Below are positions 40,474 to 49,789 of a stretch of DNA of 64,000 nt, in pieces (positions within the stretch are counted from its first letter, which is position 1; every line of letters starts with the position of its first letter). The stretch is from assembly GCF_003268395.1 (NCBI RefSeq), contig NZ_LQXQ01000018.1, positions 1 through 64,000 on the forward strand, written 5' to 3'. Below the pieces are notes generated by a model. It worked only from the letters and a program-made list of their open reading frames with translations, had not been told where the DNA came from and ran no database searches. Position numbers and translations under genes: made by a program. Source of the stretch: Acinetobacter sp. CFCC 10889 (lineage in GTDB: Bacteria > Pseudomonadota > Gammaproteobacteria > Pseudomonadales > Moraxellaceae).

Positions 40474-41319
40474 TTACTTAAAATATCGATTAAAAACAGG
40501 ATATCCAATGCCAAGCATTTTGGTATATAGGCTTGGTGATGCACGCTTCATCAACCAGAATAATTTTGCATCTGGTTGTGGAATGGTATAAAGCTTACCT
40601 GCATCAAGATTATCCAATGTTTTTTGAGCAACTTTTTCACTGGTGGTAAATGCATGATTCATCAATAAATCATCTGCCACACCAGCATACTGTTTTGGTA
40701 AGCGCCCATTTTTCATGATATTGGTTGGCACGAGTGTTGGACACAATACATTCACGCTAATTTTATCTTTACGAAGCTCTGCTGAAAGTGTTTCAGACAA
40801 TGCTAAAACACTTGACTTAGTCACATTATATGCAGTCATTTCAGGTGCTGCGGTATAACCCGCTGCCGATGCCACATTGATAATCGCACCATAACCTTGT
40901 TGCTTAAACTTCGGTACAAAATAATGACAACCATAAATCACACCCCAAAGATTGATATTGACACACCATTGCCAATCTTCGAGAGAGACTTCATCAAACT
41001 TACCACCCAAACCTACGCCTGCATTATTAATCACCAAAGTTACAGAATGGTTCATTAACTTTTCAGCTTGCTCAGATAGCTTTTTAACTTGCTCTTTATC
41101 GGTCACATCACATTGCACAGCAAAGGCTTTCCCAGAAGTTTGAGATGTAATCAAACTGACCGTTTCCTCTGCTGCAGCTAAGTTAATATCTGCACATACA
41201 ATAGTGCCACCACGCTTTGCAAGTTCCAATGCAAAGCTACGCCCGATCCCACTTCCTGCACCTGTTACCACAGCATATGCATGATGCGTTGGTTTTTTCT
41301 TCTTTGAAAAAATTCCCAT
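40474..41319 (-). CDS. short-chain dehydrogenase/reductase
   Basis: NAD(P)-dependent oxidoreductase with the classical SDR layout: VVTGAGSGIGRSFALELA near the N-terminus, VINNAGVG (NNAG), and active-site YNVTKSS (Tyr/Lys) at ~residue 163-167, preceded by the Ser of NVASAAGY. 281 residues with a basic N-terminus (KKKKPTHH). It lies 31 bp upstream of the BVMO gene, so an alcohol-to-ketone-to-ester sequence is plausible (inference). Confidence 0.87.
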   Translation of the reverse strand: MGIFSKKKKPTHHAYAVVTGAGSGIGRSFALELAKRGGTIVCADINLAAAEETVSLITSQTSGKAFAVQCDVTDKEQVKKLSEQAEKLMNHSVTLVINNAGVGLGGKFDEVSLEDWQWCVNINLWGVIYGCHYFVPKFKQQGYGAIINVASAAGYTAAPEMTAYNVTKSSVLALSETLSAELRKDKISVNVLCPTLVPTNIMKNGRLPKQYAGVADDLLMNHAFTTSEKVAQKTLDNLDAGKLYTIPQPDAKLFWLMKRASPSLYTKMLGIGYPVFNRYFK

Positions 41320-41353
41320 TTAATTCATCCATTTATTCTTTATTTATTTAGCT

Positions 41354-42309
41354 TTAAACACGCAATGCAGGAATAAACTCTTTCACTAAGTATGGCGTTA
41401 ATACGCCTGTTTCAGGGTTAAGCAAGGTGTCTTTGTAATATTCCAAGAAATCTGTTGTATCGTGATCATTTGGATGAAAATCTGGACGTAAATAGTCAAA
41501 AATATGCCCTAATGAACTTCCATAAACACCATCTTTCAAACCAAAAATAAGTTTAAAACTGTGTGGAATATCTTTCCAGTAACGTAAGCTGATCAAATTA
41601 CTTGGCTTGCGATAAAATGGTACTAAAAGTGATGCTGCCGAAATCAAAACCAAAATCGTAATCAAAGCAGGGAAAAAACCAGCAATACGCAAAGCATAAT
41701 TATTTGATAGCGTTTGAAACACATCAAAAGCAATATCTTTATGCTCAGACTCTTCCAACATATGCCACATCCAAATTGCACGTTGTTTTTCATCTGTTGA
41801 TCTAAAGAAAACCTCTTCATGATTCATCATATATTCCGCAAGTACCGCAGTAAAATGCTCAATACCTGCCATTAATGATAATTTCATTGGCTGCGGTAAA
41901 CGATTAAAACCATAATCAAATACATACCCTGCCAAAAAGCGGAATAACTTTACAGGTAAATCTCGCTCCATATAAGCATCATTCAATTCTTCATGCATTT
42001 TAGAATGAATCGCTTCCTGACCAATTAATGAAGTTACACGCTGTTTTAATAAGGGATCTTTAATAAAATCACGATGATAACGTGCTGTATCAATCACCAA
42101 ATCTTCCCCTAATGTTAGAAAGATTGATAATGATGCAAATATGCACTTGCCAATTCAGCATCCATATAAAATCTGTGATCTAGCTTTTCAGGCTCAAAAT
42201 CAAATTTCATGTGACGAATAGGAATAATTGGTGTTTGCTTTTCCAAACTAAAAGGAGAACCCGCTAACACTTTAGACAACATTGATTTAACTGGCTTTGC
42301 TAACAACAT
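41354..42309 (-). pseudogene. PF10118-type metal-dependent hydrolase, frameshifted
   Basis: Starts at 42309 (MLLAKPVKSMLSKV). The first frame stops at 42115 after AYLHHYQSF; the second continues LTLGEDLVIDTARYHRDFI to 41354. Adding one base near 42117-42118 joins them into 318 residues. Family features: VIDTARYHRDFIKDP, GQEAIHSKMHEELN, EHFTAVLAEY, MLEESEHKDIAFDVF, the His/Glu repeats of a di-metal helical bundle, and a hydrophobic stretch. First gene of the SDR-BVMO cluster. Substrate unknown. Probably a sequencing indel. Confidence 0.75.
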
Positions 42310-42724
42310 GGCTACATACTCTTTATTTGATTAATGTATAAACAGCAATTCAATCCTGTGATCTACTGCTCATGTTTTGAGTAAAAACTCTTTCATTGGT
42401 AAAAATTACGCTAAGCTTTGTCAAAGACTATTAGCATTTCAGGTCATTCAATTTGCATTTTGTGACTTTATTCAATTTTGTCGGACAATTATTTTTTGAA
42501 TAACACCTATTAACAAATTTTGTCCTTTTAGGATATTTTCTGTTAAAAAATAAAATTTCTTTTTTTATTTTTATTTCAATATTTAAAACTCAAAATACCA
42601 AGTAATTTGCTTGGTTTTTAGCATCTTATCATAAGTTGTAAATATGACACTCTTATAAAAATATCGAGTTTCAAATCAACTCTCGCTATAATTTTAAACA
42701 CTTTAAATCACAAGGTTTACAATC
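42310..42724. other. AT-rich intergenic region with an orphan hairpin
   Basis: 415 bp between divergent genes, with no credible ORF. On the plus strand ACCAAG (42597-42602) / CTTGGT (42610-42615) is followed by TTTT, like a terminator, but no plus-strand gene precedes it. It may end a short untranslated RNA; I could not find a convincing promoter. Confidence 0.45.
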
Positions 42725-43000
42725 GTGTTTGATCTCAATGGTTGGCTATTTAGACTGTTAAAAATTGAATTGTTTAAATATCGTCATCTCACAGAAGGTG
42801 AAATTCGTATGAGTCGAACCGTATTTGGTGATCTTATTGATTATTCAAAAGTTTTAATTATGAATCAACCCTATTTACCTTGGCAACCTGTCGGAATTTT
42901 GATGGCACCAAATGGCTGTATTCATATGAAAGATGCTGACTTTTGTCATGATTTTTCACAAGAAAGTTTATTTAATCAAGCCATTTTTATTCATGAAATG
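42725..43000 (+). pseudogene. HExxH zincin-like protein, N-terminal half (split by the 17.6-kb element)
   Basis: Codons 1-92 of a small protein (MFDLNGWLFRLLKIELFKYR) ending at FIHEM, i.e. after the first three residues of an HExxH metal motif. Then foreign sequence (VSISFK stop). The missing 76 codons resume in frame at 60618 (SHIYQYQ...). Together they give 168 residues and the motif HEMSH-x-YQYQ. This parallels the intact 170-residue homologue at 48870-49382 from end to end. The HExxHVxQ-type motif recalls small DUF4157/eCIS-core-like or 'Vgr-related' zincins; the role is unknown. Confidence 0.85.
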
Positions 43001-43056
43001 GTATCTATAAGTTTTAAATAAAAAGACAACAAATATAAGTTTAATAAAAATGGACA
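42998..43056 (+). other. left end of the element: target triplet plus two tandem ~22-bp terminal repeats
   Basis: ATG (42998-43000) is the last base triplet shared with the right junction. After six bases comes copy L1 at 43007-43028 (begins ATAAGTTTTAAAT, ends GACA), then copy L2 at 43035-43056 (begins ATAAGTTTAAT, ends AAAATGGACA), a 28-bp period. The right end holds the same sequence inverted. These are likely recombinase-binding sites (inference). Confidence 0.7.
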
Positions 43057-43143
43057 AACCCTGTTTCAATTTAAGATATTTATTTAACTAAGATTTTTTT
43101 GTAAGGTTTAAGGCAACTTCTATAAAAAGACTTTGGCTTCAAT

Positions 43144-44601
43144 ATGACAAACAAGGCTAGAAAAATAACCTTATCTAAATTTGCTCAGACAAAAGTTGTT
43201 CAACCTTCACATTTTGAAGCAACAGAAATAACCCTACGAACACAAACCAAATACCACATTGCGCATATAACACAAAACTCTTTTGAATATGATCCAATTT
43301 ATGGAACACGAGAAACTAAGTCACCTGTTCAATTTAATTTATATCCTCTAGTTGTTGATAGTTATGGAGTACCTTGGGCTGAAGCTAATATTTACATCTT
43401 AGATAGAATAAAAAATAGTCTTAATGTAGTTATGGCAACCTATTCAAATATAGCTAGTGATTTAGTCGCATTTAGGCAATTTTTAGATGATACAAATGTG
43501 AATTGGGTTACTTTCGATAAAAACAAATTATATAGACCTACATATCGCTATAGAGCATATCTACGAACAATGATTGAAGCTGAAAAAATCAGCTTTTCCA
43601 CTGCCCGTAGAAGAATGAGTACTGTAATCGCATTTTATCGTTGGTTAAAAAACGAAGGCTTACTGAAGCCTGAATTTCCTATGTGGAAAGAATCAGATCG
43701 TTTTATAGATTTAAAAAATGATTTTGGTTCAACTTTTACAAAAAAAATCAAGTCAACAGATGTCTCTATCAAAGTCACTAAATCAAATAATCCATATGCT
43801 GAAACCATTAATGATGGTGGACTACTTCGACCATTGTCCAAAGATGAGCAAATTCACTTACTAGAAGCCCTATCTGCATTAAAGAACACTGAAATGCTTT
43901 TAATCCATCTCTTAGGGTTGGCAAGTGGTGCACGAATTCAGACTATTCTCACTATGAGATTGCATCATGTATTTACAAATATGGAGGGTTCAGAATTAAA
44001 GGAAATCAGAATTCCAGCAGGACCTAGCACAGGCATTGATACAAAAAATGATAAGAAAATAGTTTTGCATATTCCTCTTTGGCTCTACCAAAAACTATAT
44101 ATCTATTCACAAAGTGAAAATGCTCAGGTACGAAGAAAAAAATCACTGTTGGGTGATTCAGATGATCAATATTTATTTTTAAGTAATCGCGGTACACCCT
44201 ATTATCAGTCTAAAGCTGAGATTAAACACTTTCATGAAAATTTTGCACTTCATCATGCTAAGAATGGACAAACTGTGAGGCAATTTATAAATGATAAAGT
44301 AATTCCATATATTCAGAATCAATTGAACAATCCAAAATTTAAATATCGCTTTCATGATTTAAGAGCTACTTTTGGCATGAATCTAACAGATGAACAGCTA
44401 GAATATGTTGCTAGAGGACAAATAAGTCTTCACCAAGCTCGTGAATTTGTCAGAGTTAGAATGTGCCATGAATCCTCAGCAACGACAGACTTATATCTAC
44501 AATACCGACAAAATTTAAAACATATTAGACAAGTGTCAGACTCATATAATGATCACCTATTTAAGATTGTTACCTCACTTGACTTGGATCAAAAATTATG
44601 A
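43144..44601 (+). CDS. tyrosine recombinase 1 of the trio
   Basis: 485-residue site-specific recombinase. N-terminal ~200 residues include a SAM-like DNA-binding region (RTMIEAEKISFSTARRRMSTV). Catalytic residues are visible: Arg264 (SGARIQTIL), HDLR with His404 and Arg407, His442 (MCHESS), Tyr451 (TDLYLQY). All main catalytic positions are kept, so it should be active. Its TGA/ATG overlaps recombinase 2 by 4 bp. The first gene inside the left end. Confidence 0.88.
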   Translation: MTNKARKITLSKFAQTKVVQPSHFEATEITLRTQTKYHIAHITQNSFEYDPIYGTRETKSPVQFNLYPLVVDSYGVPWAEANIYILDRIKNSLNVVMATYSNIASDLVAFRQFLDDTNVNWVTFDKNKLYRPTYRYRAYLRTMIEAEKISFSTARRRMSTVIAFYRWLKNEGLLKPEFPMWKESDRFIDLKNDFGSTFTKKIKSTDVSIKVTKSNNPYAETINDGGLLRPLSKDEQIHLLEALSALKNTEMLLIHLLGLASGARIQTILTMRLHHVFTNMEGSELKEIRIPAGPSTGIDTKNDKKIVLHIPLWLYQKLYIYSQSENAQVRRKKSLLGDSDDQYLFLSNRGTPYYQSKAEIKHFHENFALHHAKNGQTVRQFINDKVIPYIQNQLNNPKFKYRFHDLRATFGMNLTDEQLEYVARGQISLHQAREFVRVRMCHESSATTDLYLQYRQNLKHIRQVSDSYNDHLFKIVTSLDLDQKL

Positions 44602-46514
44602 ATTTAGAGCGAAGAATTATACAAGTCTATGATTTACCAATTCATTCTAATATTACAATTCTTCGCCCTGAACAAGTGGTGGTGAAATTTCCTCAGGGTA
44701 AGACCATTGATATAGGTGCATTGTGCTATTTAATTCGACAACCTACAGCCAAATCACACTTAGGTGTTAAAAGAATTTCAAATGAAGGAAGACTTGTACA
44801 GATAGATTCTGTGTATGAACCTCGCAAGGATGATGTACGCCGGCTTATAACTTTTATTTCAGAACATATTATCCATAGCGGAAAACGTATTGAAACTATT
44901 AGAGATATGATCTCACGTTCAGTAGCCTTTATATTTTGGGCTGATCAGAATAAATTTTATGATCTATTAAATAAAAAAGAAATAGCTAAACTAGCATTAA
45001 TTCAGTACACCCAATATTTAAAAGAAAAAGTCTCAAGAAGCGAGATCACAATAAATAGTGCTTCAAGACAACAAAGTTCAGTTATTACATTCTTATGTGA
45101 TTTTTTTGAAGATGATGAATTTGCCATTGGCGTGAACATAATTCGAATAAACCAAAAACTCAAGAAAAGCACACAACCTCCAAGTGAAGATTCACAAGCA
45201 AAAGTCTTATCATTGTGTGAAAATATTTTTGATGGAATAGTCTCTTTTATCCTTGAGCATAAACAATATCCACATGAACTCAACATGCCTACATATTTAA
45301 ATTTCCCAAACAATAAGCTTTGGATTTTCCCTGCAGAATCATGGTTTATTCATCCTCTTAAATCATTAGACAAACGTAATACTTGTTTAGGTTATAACTA
45401 CCAATTAGGAATATTAAACACAATTGAACAAATTGATAAATTAAGACTAAAACCCATTATAAATCAAAGAAACACTTACCATCTTTTAAAAAATGCAGAA
45501 AATAATTTAATTGCGGCTAATCAAAATTTTAGGCATAGCCAAAGAATACACATTGGAACTATTGCGCTGAATGCTTTTATTATCTTATTTACTGCACAAA
45601 CAGGAATGAATTGGTCACAAATACTCAATTTGCAATGGGATAATGAATTTCATATATCTAGCACTCATCAATTATTCAGAACAATAAAATGGAGAGCTGC
45701 AGGTAAAGAGTGCAGTTTTGAAATACCTGTAGGATTTATGCCTAGATTCAAAAATTTCATTAGATTAAGGAATTATCTTTTAAATAATCAAAAGTTTGAA
45801 TATTTGTTTTTTACTGCTGGTGAACGAGGTTTAGGCACCCCGAAACAGGTTAAATCATTTACTTTGCATGGTATTTATTCAGCAATTAAGCGAATTGATC
45901 CACTATTACCCACAGTTCAATCAAGAGAATGGCGTGCAGCAAAAAGTGATTGGCTTGTGCGAAATACTGACATTTCAACAACAGCACTAATTTTACAAAA
46001 TACAGAAAAAACAGTTTTATCTTCTTATATTGCAGGTTCTGAAAGTGCACATTGGGAAGAAATGTCAGACTTTCTGCATAACATATCTAAAGTTATTCTT
46101 TCTCCTCATCACGATCAAAAGCAATTATTACAAAGTGCAATTGGTAAGTGCACCTCATTTGGAAACCCTGTTATTCCGCAGAAAAATGATTCAATAAATA
46201 CACCTAACTGCGTTAATCCCGAAGGTTGCTTATTTTGTGAGAATTATAGAATACACGTAGATGAAACTGATATTCGAAAATTATTAAGTTGTAGGTATTG
46301 TATTGAAAAAACAGCTCATTTAATAGGAAGCTTGGAAGAACAAGATTTAATAACAAAACCAATTTTTGAAAGAATTAATTTAGTTATAGCCCATGTTAAA
46401 AAGAACGATGAACCCCTTGTAAACAAAATTATGTCTGAAATTGAAGAAGGGGAACTTGACATTTATTGGGCAAGAAAACTTGAAATGTTTATGGAGTTAG
46501 ATTGGATAATATGA
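44598..46514 (+). CDS. tyrosine recombinase-like protein 2, catalytically degenerate
   Basis: 638 residues, second of the trio. The recombinase fold is recognisable in TAQTGMNWSQILNLQW and the C-terminal block, but box I has Asn338 where the catalytic Arg normally stands. The box II HxxR reads R-E-W-R (Arg443 for His, Arg446 kept). A Tyr (477, SSYIAG) is present. Toward the end are cysteines likely to bind zinc (CVNPEGCLFCENYRIH, LLSCRYC). It may be a DNA-binding partner rather than the strand-cutting enzyme (inference). Overlaps both neighbours by 4 bp. Confidence 0.82.
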   Translation: MNLERRIIQVYDLPIHSNITILRPEQVVVKFPQGKTIDIGALCYLIRQPTAKSHLGVKRISNEGRLVQIDSVYEPRKDDVRRLITFISEHIIHSGKRIETIRDMISRSVAFIFWADQNKFYDLLNKKEIAKLALIQYTQYLKEKVSRSEITINSASRQQSSVITFLCDFFEDDEFAIGVNIIRINQKLKKSTQPPSEDSQAKVLSLCENIFDGIVSFILEHKQYPHELNMPTYLNFPNNKLWIFPAESWFIHPLKSLDKRNTCLGYNYQLGILNTIEQIDKLRLKPIINQRNTYHLLKNAENNLIAANQNFRHSQRIHIGTIALNAFIILFTAQTGMNWSQILNLQWDNEFHISSTHQLFRTIKWRAAGKECSFEIPVGFMPRFKNFIRLRNYLLNNQKFEYLFFTAGERGLGTPKQVKSFTLHGIYSAIKRIDPLLPTVQSREWRAAKSDWLVRNTDISTTALILQNTEKTVLSSYIAGSESAHWEEMSDFLHNISKVILSPHHDQKQLLQSAIGKCTSFGNPVIPQKNDSINTPNCVNPEGCLFCENYRIHVDETDIRKLLSCRYCIEKTAHLIGSLEEQDLITKPIFERINLVIAHVKKNDEPLVNKIMSEIEEGELDIYWARKLEMFMELDWII

Positions 46515-48481
46515 CTATTTTAAATCTAGATGCAAAATTAACATTTCCTCCACATCATACACCACCTGATTCATTCAATATATTGAATGATAGTTTACCA
46601 TCCGATGATTTTGTTGTAAGTAGATCACCCACAGGAGCTATAATTTCATTATTTGGAGACATTGTTTGGGACTTCACCATTTACCACCCCGATGGTAAGC
46701 CAAGTCCTTTATTATTCACCTATTGGGATCAAGGTGAGTTAACCCCTAAGAGACAGGAATTAATTAAAGAAATTAAACATATTTTCTTTATATTAATTTG
46801 GTTAAGAGATAAAAGCCCGTTAAGTTTGGGGACATTAAGAAATTATCTAACTATTACTCGTGATGTTGCAAAATTTGCAGAACGTAAACACACCGCGTTA
46901 AAAGAAGTTATCGGCAATAAGAAATTGTTTTTAGAATTCGTTCGATCTCAGAACTCAGGATGGTTTATAGAAACACTTTCATCGCTTTTATTATTATTAA
47001 TTGCTAGTAGTTATCAAAATCTTGCAATTAAAATAATTGAACCTGAAGTAATAAGACAACTGCAAAAGCAGAACAAACAGTACAGAGCATCTTTAAATCA
47101 GCATGCCCCTATCCCTACTAGAATCTATTCTGAAATTTTAAAAAATTGGTTGTGTTATTTAGAAAATTGGGAAAAAGTATCAAATGAATTAATGCAATTA
47201 ATTTTGAAATGTTATGAACATAAGCTAAGTTGTTCAGGTAAAAGAGCTTATTTTCACTCAAGTTTAGATAATGTATCTGAGCCATTAAAAAAATTCGTTA
47301 ATGAACATACTGAACAATTCACAATAAAGCAAATATCTAGCTTAGTTACAGCAACACAGTGTATTTGTAAACTTGTAATTCAAGCCTTTTCTGGTATGCG
47401 AGACGAAGAGGCACAAACTATCCCTTATCAATGTGTTAAAGAGGTGATCTCGAACTCACAAAAACATTATTTGATAATTGGTAGAACAACTAAGTTAAAC
47501 CAGGGAAATGCAAAAACCACCCAATGGATAACAAGTATTGAAGGATTAAAAGCCGTCAGAATTGCTCAAAAAATTGCTGATCATGTTTACCAAATTCTTG
47601 ATGAACAAAGAATTCAAAAAAGCTCAGATATTTTTCAGTATCCCCTGTTTATCTCAGCGAGTTACTTTGGATTTTCAAGTAAACCTATTGAGTCAACAAT
47701 TAAGCAATATCGCATTGGGACTCTATACAGTAAGCAAGTAGTTGATAAACTGATACCCAAAATTGAACTGGCTGATGTTGAAGAACTTGAACAAATTGAC
47801 CCTCACAGGGCATGGCGATCAGAATCGAACTTTCAAATTGGACAAAATTGGTATTTTACAACTCATCAATTACGTCGTTCATTAGCACTTTATGCTCAAA
47901 GATCAGGTCTTGTATCTTTACCCTCTCTACGAAGGCAGTTACAACATATCACCAATGAAATGACCAGTTATTATGCTAAAGGTTCTACATTTGCAAAAAA
48001 TCTAATAAATGACGATAAAAGCCATTTTGCAAATGAATGGCAACAAACCCAAGTAGAATCTAACTCATTGGGGTATATTTTTAACGTTTTAATGTCTAAT
48101 ACCCCTTTATATGGTGGTCATATACATTGGATGGAAAATACGCTTAAAAATGAAGAAGGAATGATAATATTTGACCGCAAGCAAACATTACAACGTTTCA
48201 AAAAAGGCGACATTTCCTATAAAGAAACAATCATGGGCGGCTGTACCAAAGTTGGAGCTTGTAATTTTACAGCTACTAATTGGCTTCAAATTAATTGCTT
48301 AAAAGATAATTGTAGACACTTAATTGTCAGCTTACCTAAGCTAGAAAAAGTCATTACAGCACAAGAAAAAATGATTAACTTTTTAGATATAACCTCGCTA
48401 GAATATCGAACTGAAGTATCACATTTACAAATACTTAAAGAAACAAAGTATAAAATTATTGAACTTAAGGGTGCAGAATAG
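46511..48481 (+). CDS. tyrosine recombinase 3 of the trio
   Basis: 656 residues from the ATG at 46511 (MTILNLDAKL), which overlaps the previous stop as ATGA; a TTG three codons earlier is less likely. Catalytic positions are intact: Arg297 (SGMRDEEA), His452 and Arg455 (THQLRRS), His479 (LQHITNE), Tyr487 or Tyr488 (TSYYAKG). The C-terminus has a Cys cluster (GGCTKVGACNFTATNW, CLKDNCRHL), a possible zinc site. Likely strand-exchange enzyme with recombinase 1. Confidence 0.87.
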   Translation: MTILNLDAKLTFPPHHTPPDSFNILNDSLPSDDFVVSRSPTGAIISLFGDIVWDFTIYHPDGKPSPLLFTYWDQGELTPKRQELIKEIKHIFFILIWLRDKSPLSLGTLRNYLTITRDVAKFAERKHTALKEVIGNKKLFLEFVRSQNSGWFIETLSSLLLLLIASSYQNLAIKIIEPEVIRQLQKQNKQYRASLNQHAPIPTRIYSEILKNWLCYLENWEKVSNELMQLILKCYEHKLSCSGKRAYFHSSLDNVSEPLKKFVNEHTEQFTIKQISSLVTATQCICKLVIQAFSGMRDEEAQTIPYQCVKEVISNSQKHYLIIGRTTKLNQGNAKTTQWITSIEGLKAVRIAQKIADHVYQILDEQRIQKSSDIFQYPLFISASYFGFSSKPIESTIKQYRIGTLYSKQVVDKLIPKIELADVEELEQIDPHRAWRSESNFQIGQNWYFTTHQLRRSLALYAQRSGLVSLPSLRRQLQHITNEMTSYYAKGSTFAKNLINDDKSHFANEWQQTQVESNSLGYIFNVLMSNTPLYGGHIHWMENTLKNEEGMIIFDRKQTLQRFKKGDISYKETIMGGCTKVGACNFTATNWLQINCLKDNCRHLIVSLPKLEKVITAQEKMINFLDITSLEYRTEVSHLQILKETKYKIIELKGAE

Positions 48482-48482
48482 A

Positions 48483-48869
48483 ATGTCAGAAGCTCTTATT
48501 GAATATTTTGAAGCACTTGAAAGATTGAAAGTAAATAAGCCTATTCGTATAGAGATTGGAACTAAAATTTCTAATGATTCTGTAGCTTTAGAAGCTGGTC
48601 GTAGTAAAGGAGCTATCAAAAAATCTAGACTAATTTTTGCAGATTTAATTATAGCCATTGCCAGTGCGGCAAAAGAACAAAATTTAACGCCTCTTGATCA
48701 ACGTAAGCTTTTAAAAATACAAGAGGAATTAAAAATTGTCCGTGAAGACTTAGAAAAAGCATTAGGAAGAGAAATCTCGTTACTTTATGAAAATTATCAA
48801 CTTAAAAAACAACTCCACGCTTTAAATGGAGCCAACATCATACCAATCCGCCAATCCGATCATGATTAA
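48483..48869 (+). CDS. small coiled-coil accessory protein of the recombinase operon
   Basis: 128 residues from the ATG at 48483 (MSEALIEYFEALERL), 1 bp after recombinase 3. The middle (ALEAGRSKGAIKKSRLIFADLI) looks like a helix-turn-helix. The C-terminal half is a coiled coil (EELKIVREDLEKALGREISLLYENYQL). In size and place it resembles TnpC of Tn554, which helps orient transposition; the resemblance is by position, not by sequence I can verify. Confidence 0.72.
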   Translation: MSEALIEYFEALERLKVNKPIRIEIGTKISNDSVALEAGRSKGAIKKSRLIFADLIIAIASAAKEQNLTPLDQRKLLKIQEELKIVREDLEKALGREISLLYENYQLKKQLHALNGANIIPIRQSDHD

Positions 48870-49382
48870 TTAGCTTCGAATAATAATATTAGGAATTTTT
48901 TCAAAAAAAATGTCGCGGGCAATATCACCTTGTTGCTCAATATTATATTGCTCAAAAAGTTTACCTTCTATCAATTTGTATTTATATGGATCATACATCT
49001 TAAAACTAAGATAATAAGCACTCTGTAAAACAAAGCCTTTCAATACTACATTCGTATGCTTTTGATATTGAAGTACATGGGTAAGCTCATGAATAAATAC
49101 GCCTTGCATAGCAATTGAACATAGAGAATAGTCTTCAACAAAAATATCTTTACTCACAAATAAACTGCCATTTGGGGCCATTAATATGTCTTTAGGTTGC
49201 CAAGGCAAATAAGGAACATTAAAAATTTTTACTTCATCATAATCAATAAGATCACGGAAAACTCTTTTCGCAATATTGACTTCACCTTTTGTTAGTCCTC
49301 TATATTTAAACTCTTTTATTTTCAAAATTCTATATAAAAAAAACCACACTCTATAAATATTTTCTTTAAAAAAATTATTCAT
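48870..49382 (-). CDS. intact HExxH zincin-like protein, homologue of the gene the element splits
   Basis: 170 residues with HELTH at 98-102 followed by VLQYQ. Colinear with the split gene: shared FKYRxLTxGE, VFxDLIDYxxV, PYLPWQPxxILMAPNG, FIHE, NVxLKGxxLQ, YNIEQQGDIAxDIFxxKIxNII. So the element brings its own version of the gene it destroys. It is convergent with the recombinase operon, with adjoining stops. The N-terminus has a short hydrophobic stretch. Function unknown. Confidence 0.82.
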   Translation of the reverse strand: MNNFFKENIYRVWFFLYRILKIKEFKYRGLTKGEVNIAKRVFRDLIDYDEVKIFNVPYLPWQPKDILMAPNGSLFVSKDIFVEDYSLCSIAMQGVFIHELTHVLQYQKHTNVVLKGFVLQSAYYLSFKMYDPYKYKLIEGKLFEQYNIEQQGDIARDIFFEKIPNIIIRS

Positions 49383-49488
49383 AACATTAAGTTAAAATTT
49401 AGCTTTTTTTAATTTTATATTATAGAAACTTTTTTGCAAATTTTAAGTGACTAGAAAAAATGTGGAAATAGATTCACTTAAGAATATA

Positions 49489-49695
49489 TCAAGGTAAAAA
49501 AATTTTAGGATCAGTGTTGAGTACCTTAGCAATTTCATAAAGCTTTTTTATTGTGATATTCACTTCTCCTCTCTCAATTCGGCCTAAATAACTCCGATCA
49601 ATACCGCACTGTAAAGCCAAACTTTCTTGACTTATTTTTTTTGACTCGCGATCTGAGCGTATTAATTGACCAATTGATACTGCTAATTCACTCAT
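49489..49695 (-). CDS. XRE-family transcriptional regulator (small)
   Basis: 68 residues, nearly all one Cro/C1-type helix-turn-helix: IGQLIRSDRESKKISQESLALQCGIDRSYLGRIERGEVN. It lies divergent from the 162-residue gene at 49790, whose shared 94-bp gap includes a possible operator region. Probably controls itself or the element's mobility (inference). Confidence 0.85.
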   Translation of the reverse strand: MSELAVSIGQLIRSDRESKKISQESLALQCGIDRSYLGRIERGEVNITIKKLYEIAKVLNTDPKIFLP

Positions 49696-49789
49696 AAATA
49701 ATCAATAGCTCAAAAAGTAGAACTATCAGATTTTGATGTTTATAAATCCACGGCTTATAATCCTCACTATGCGGATTTAGGATTTCCTT

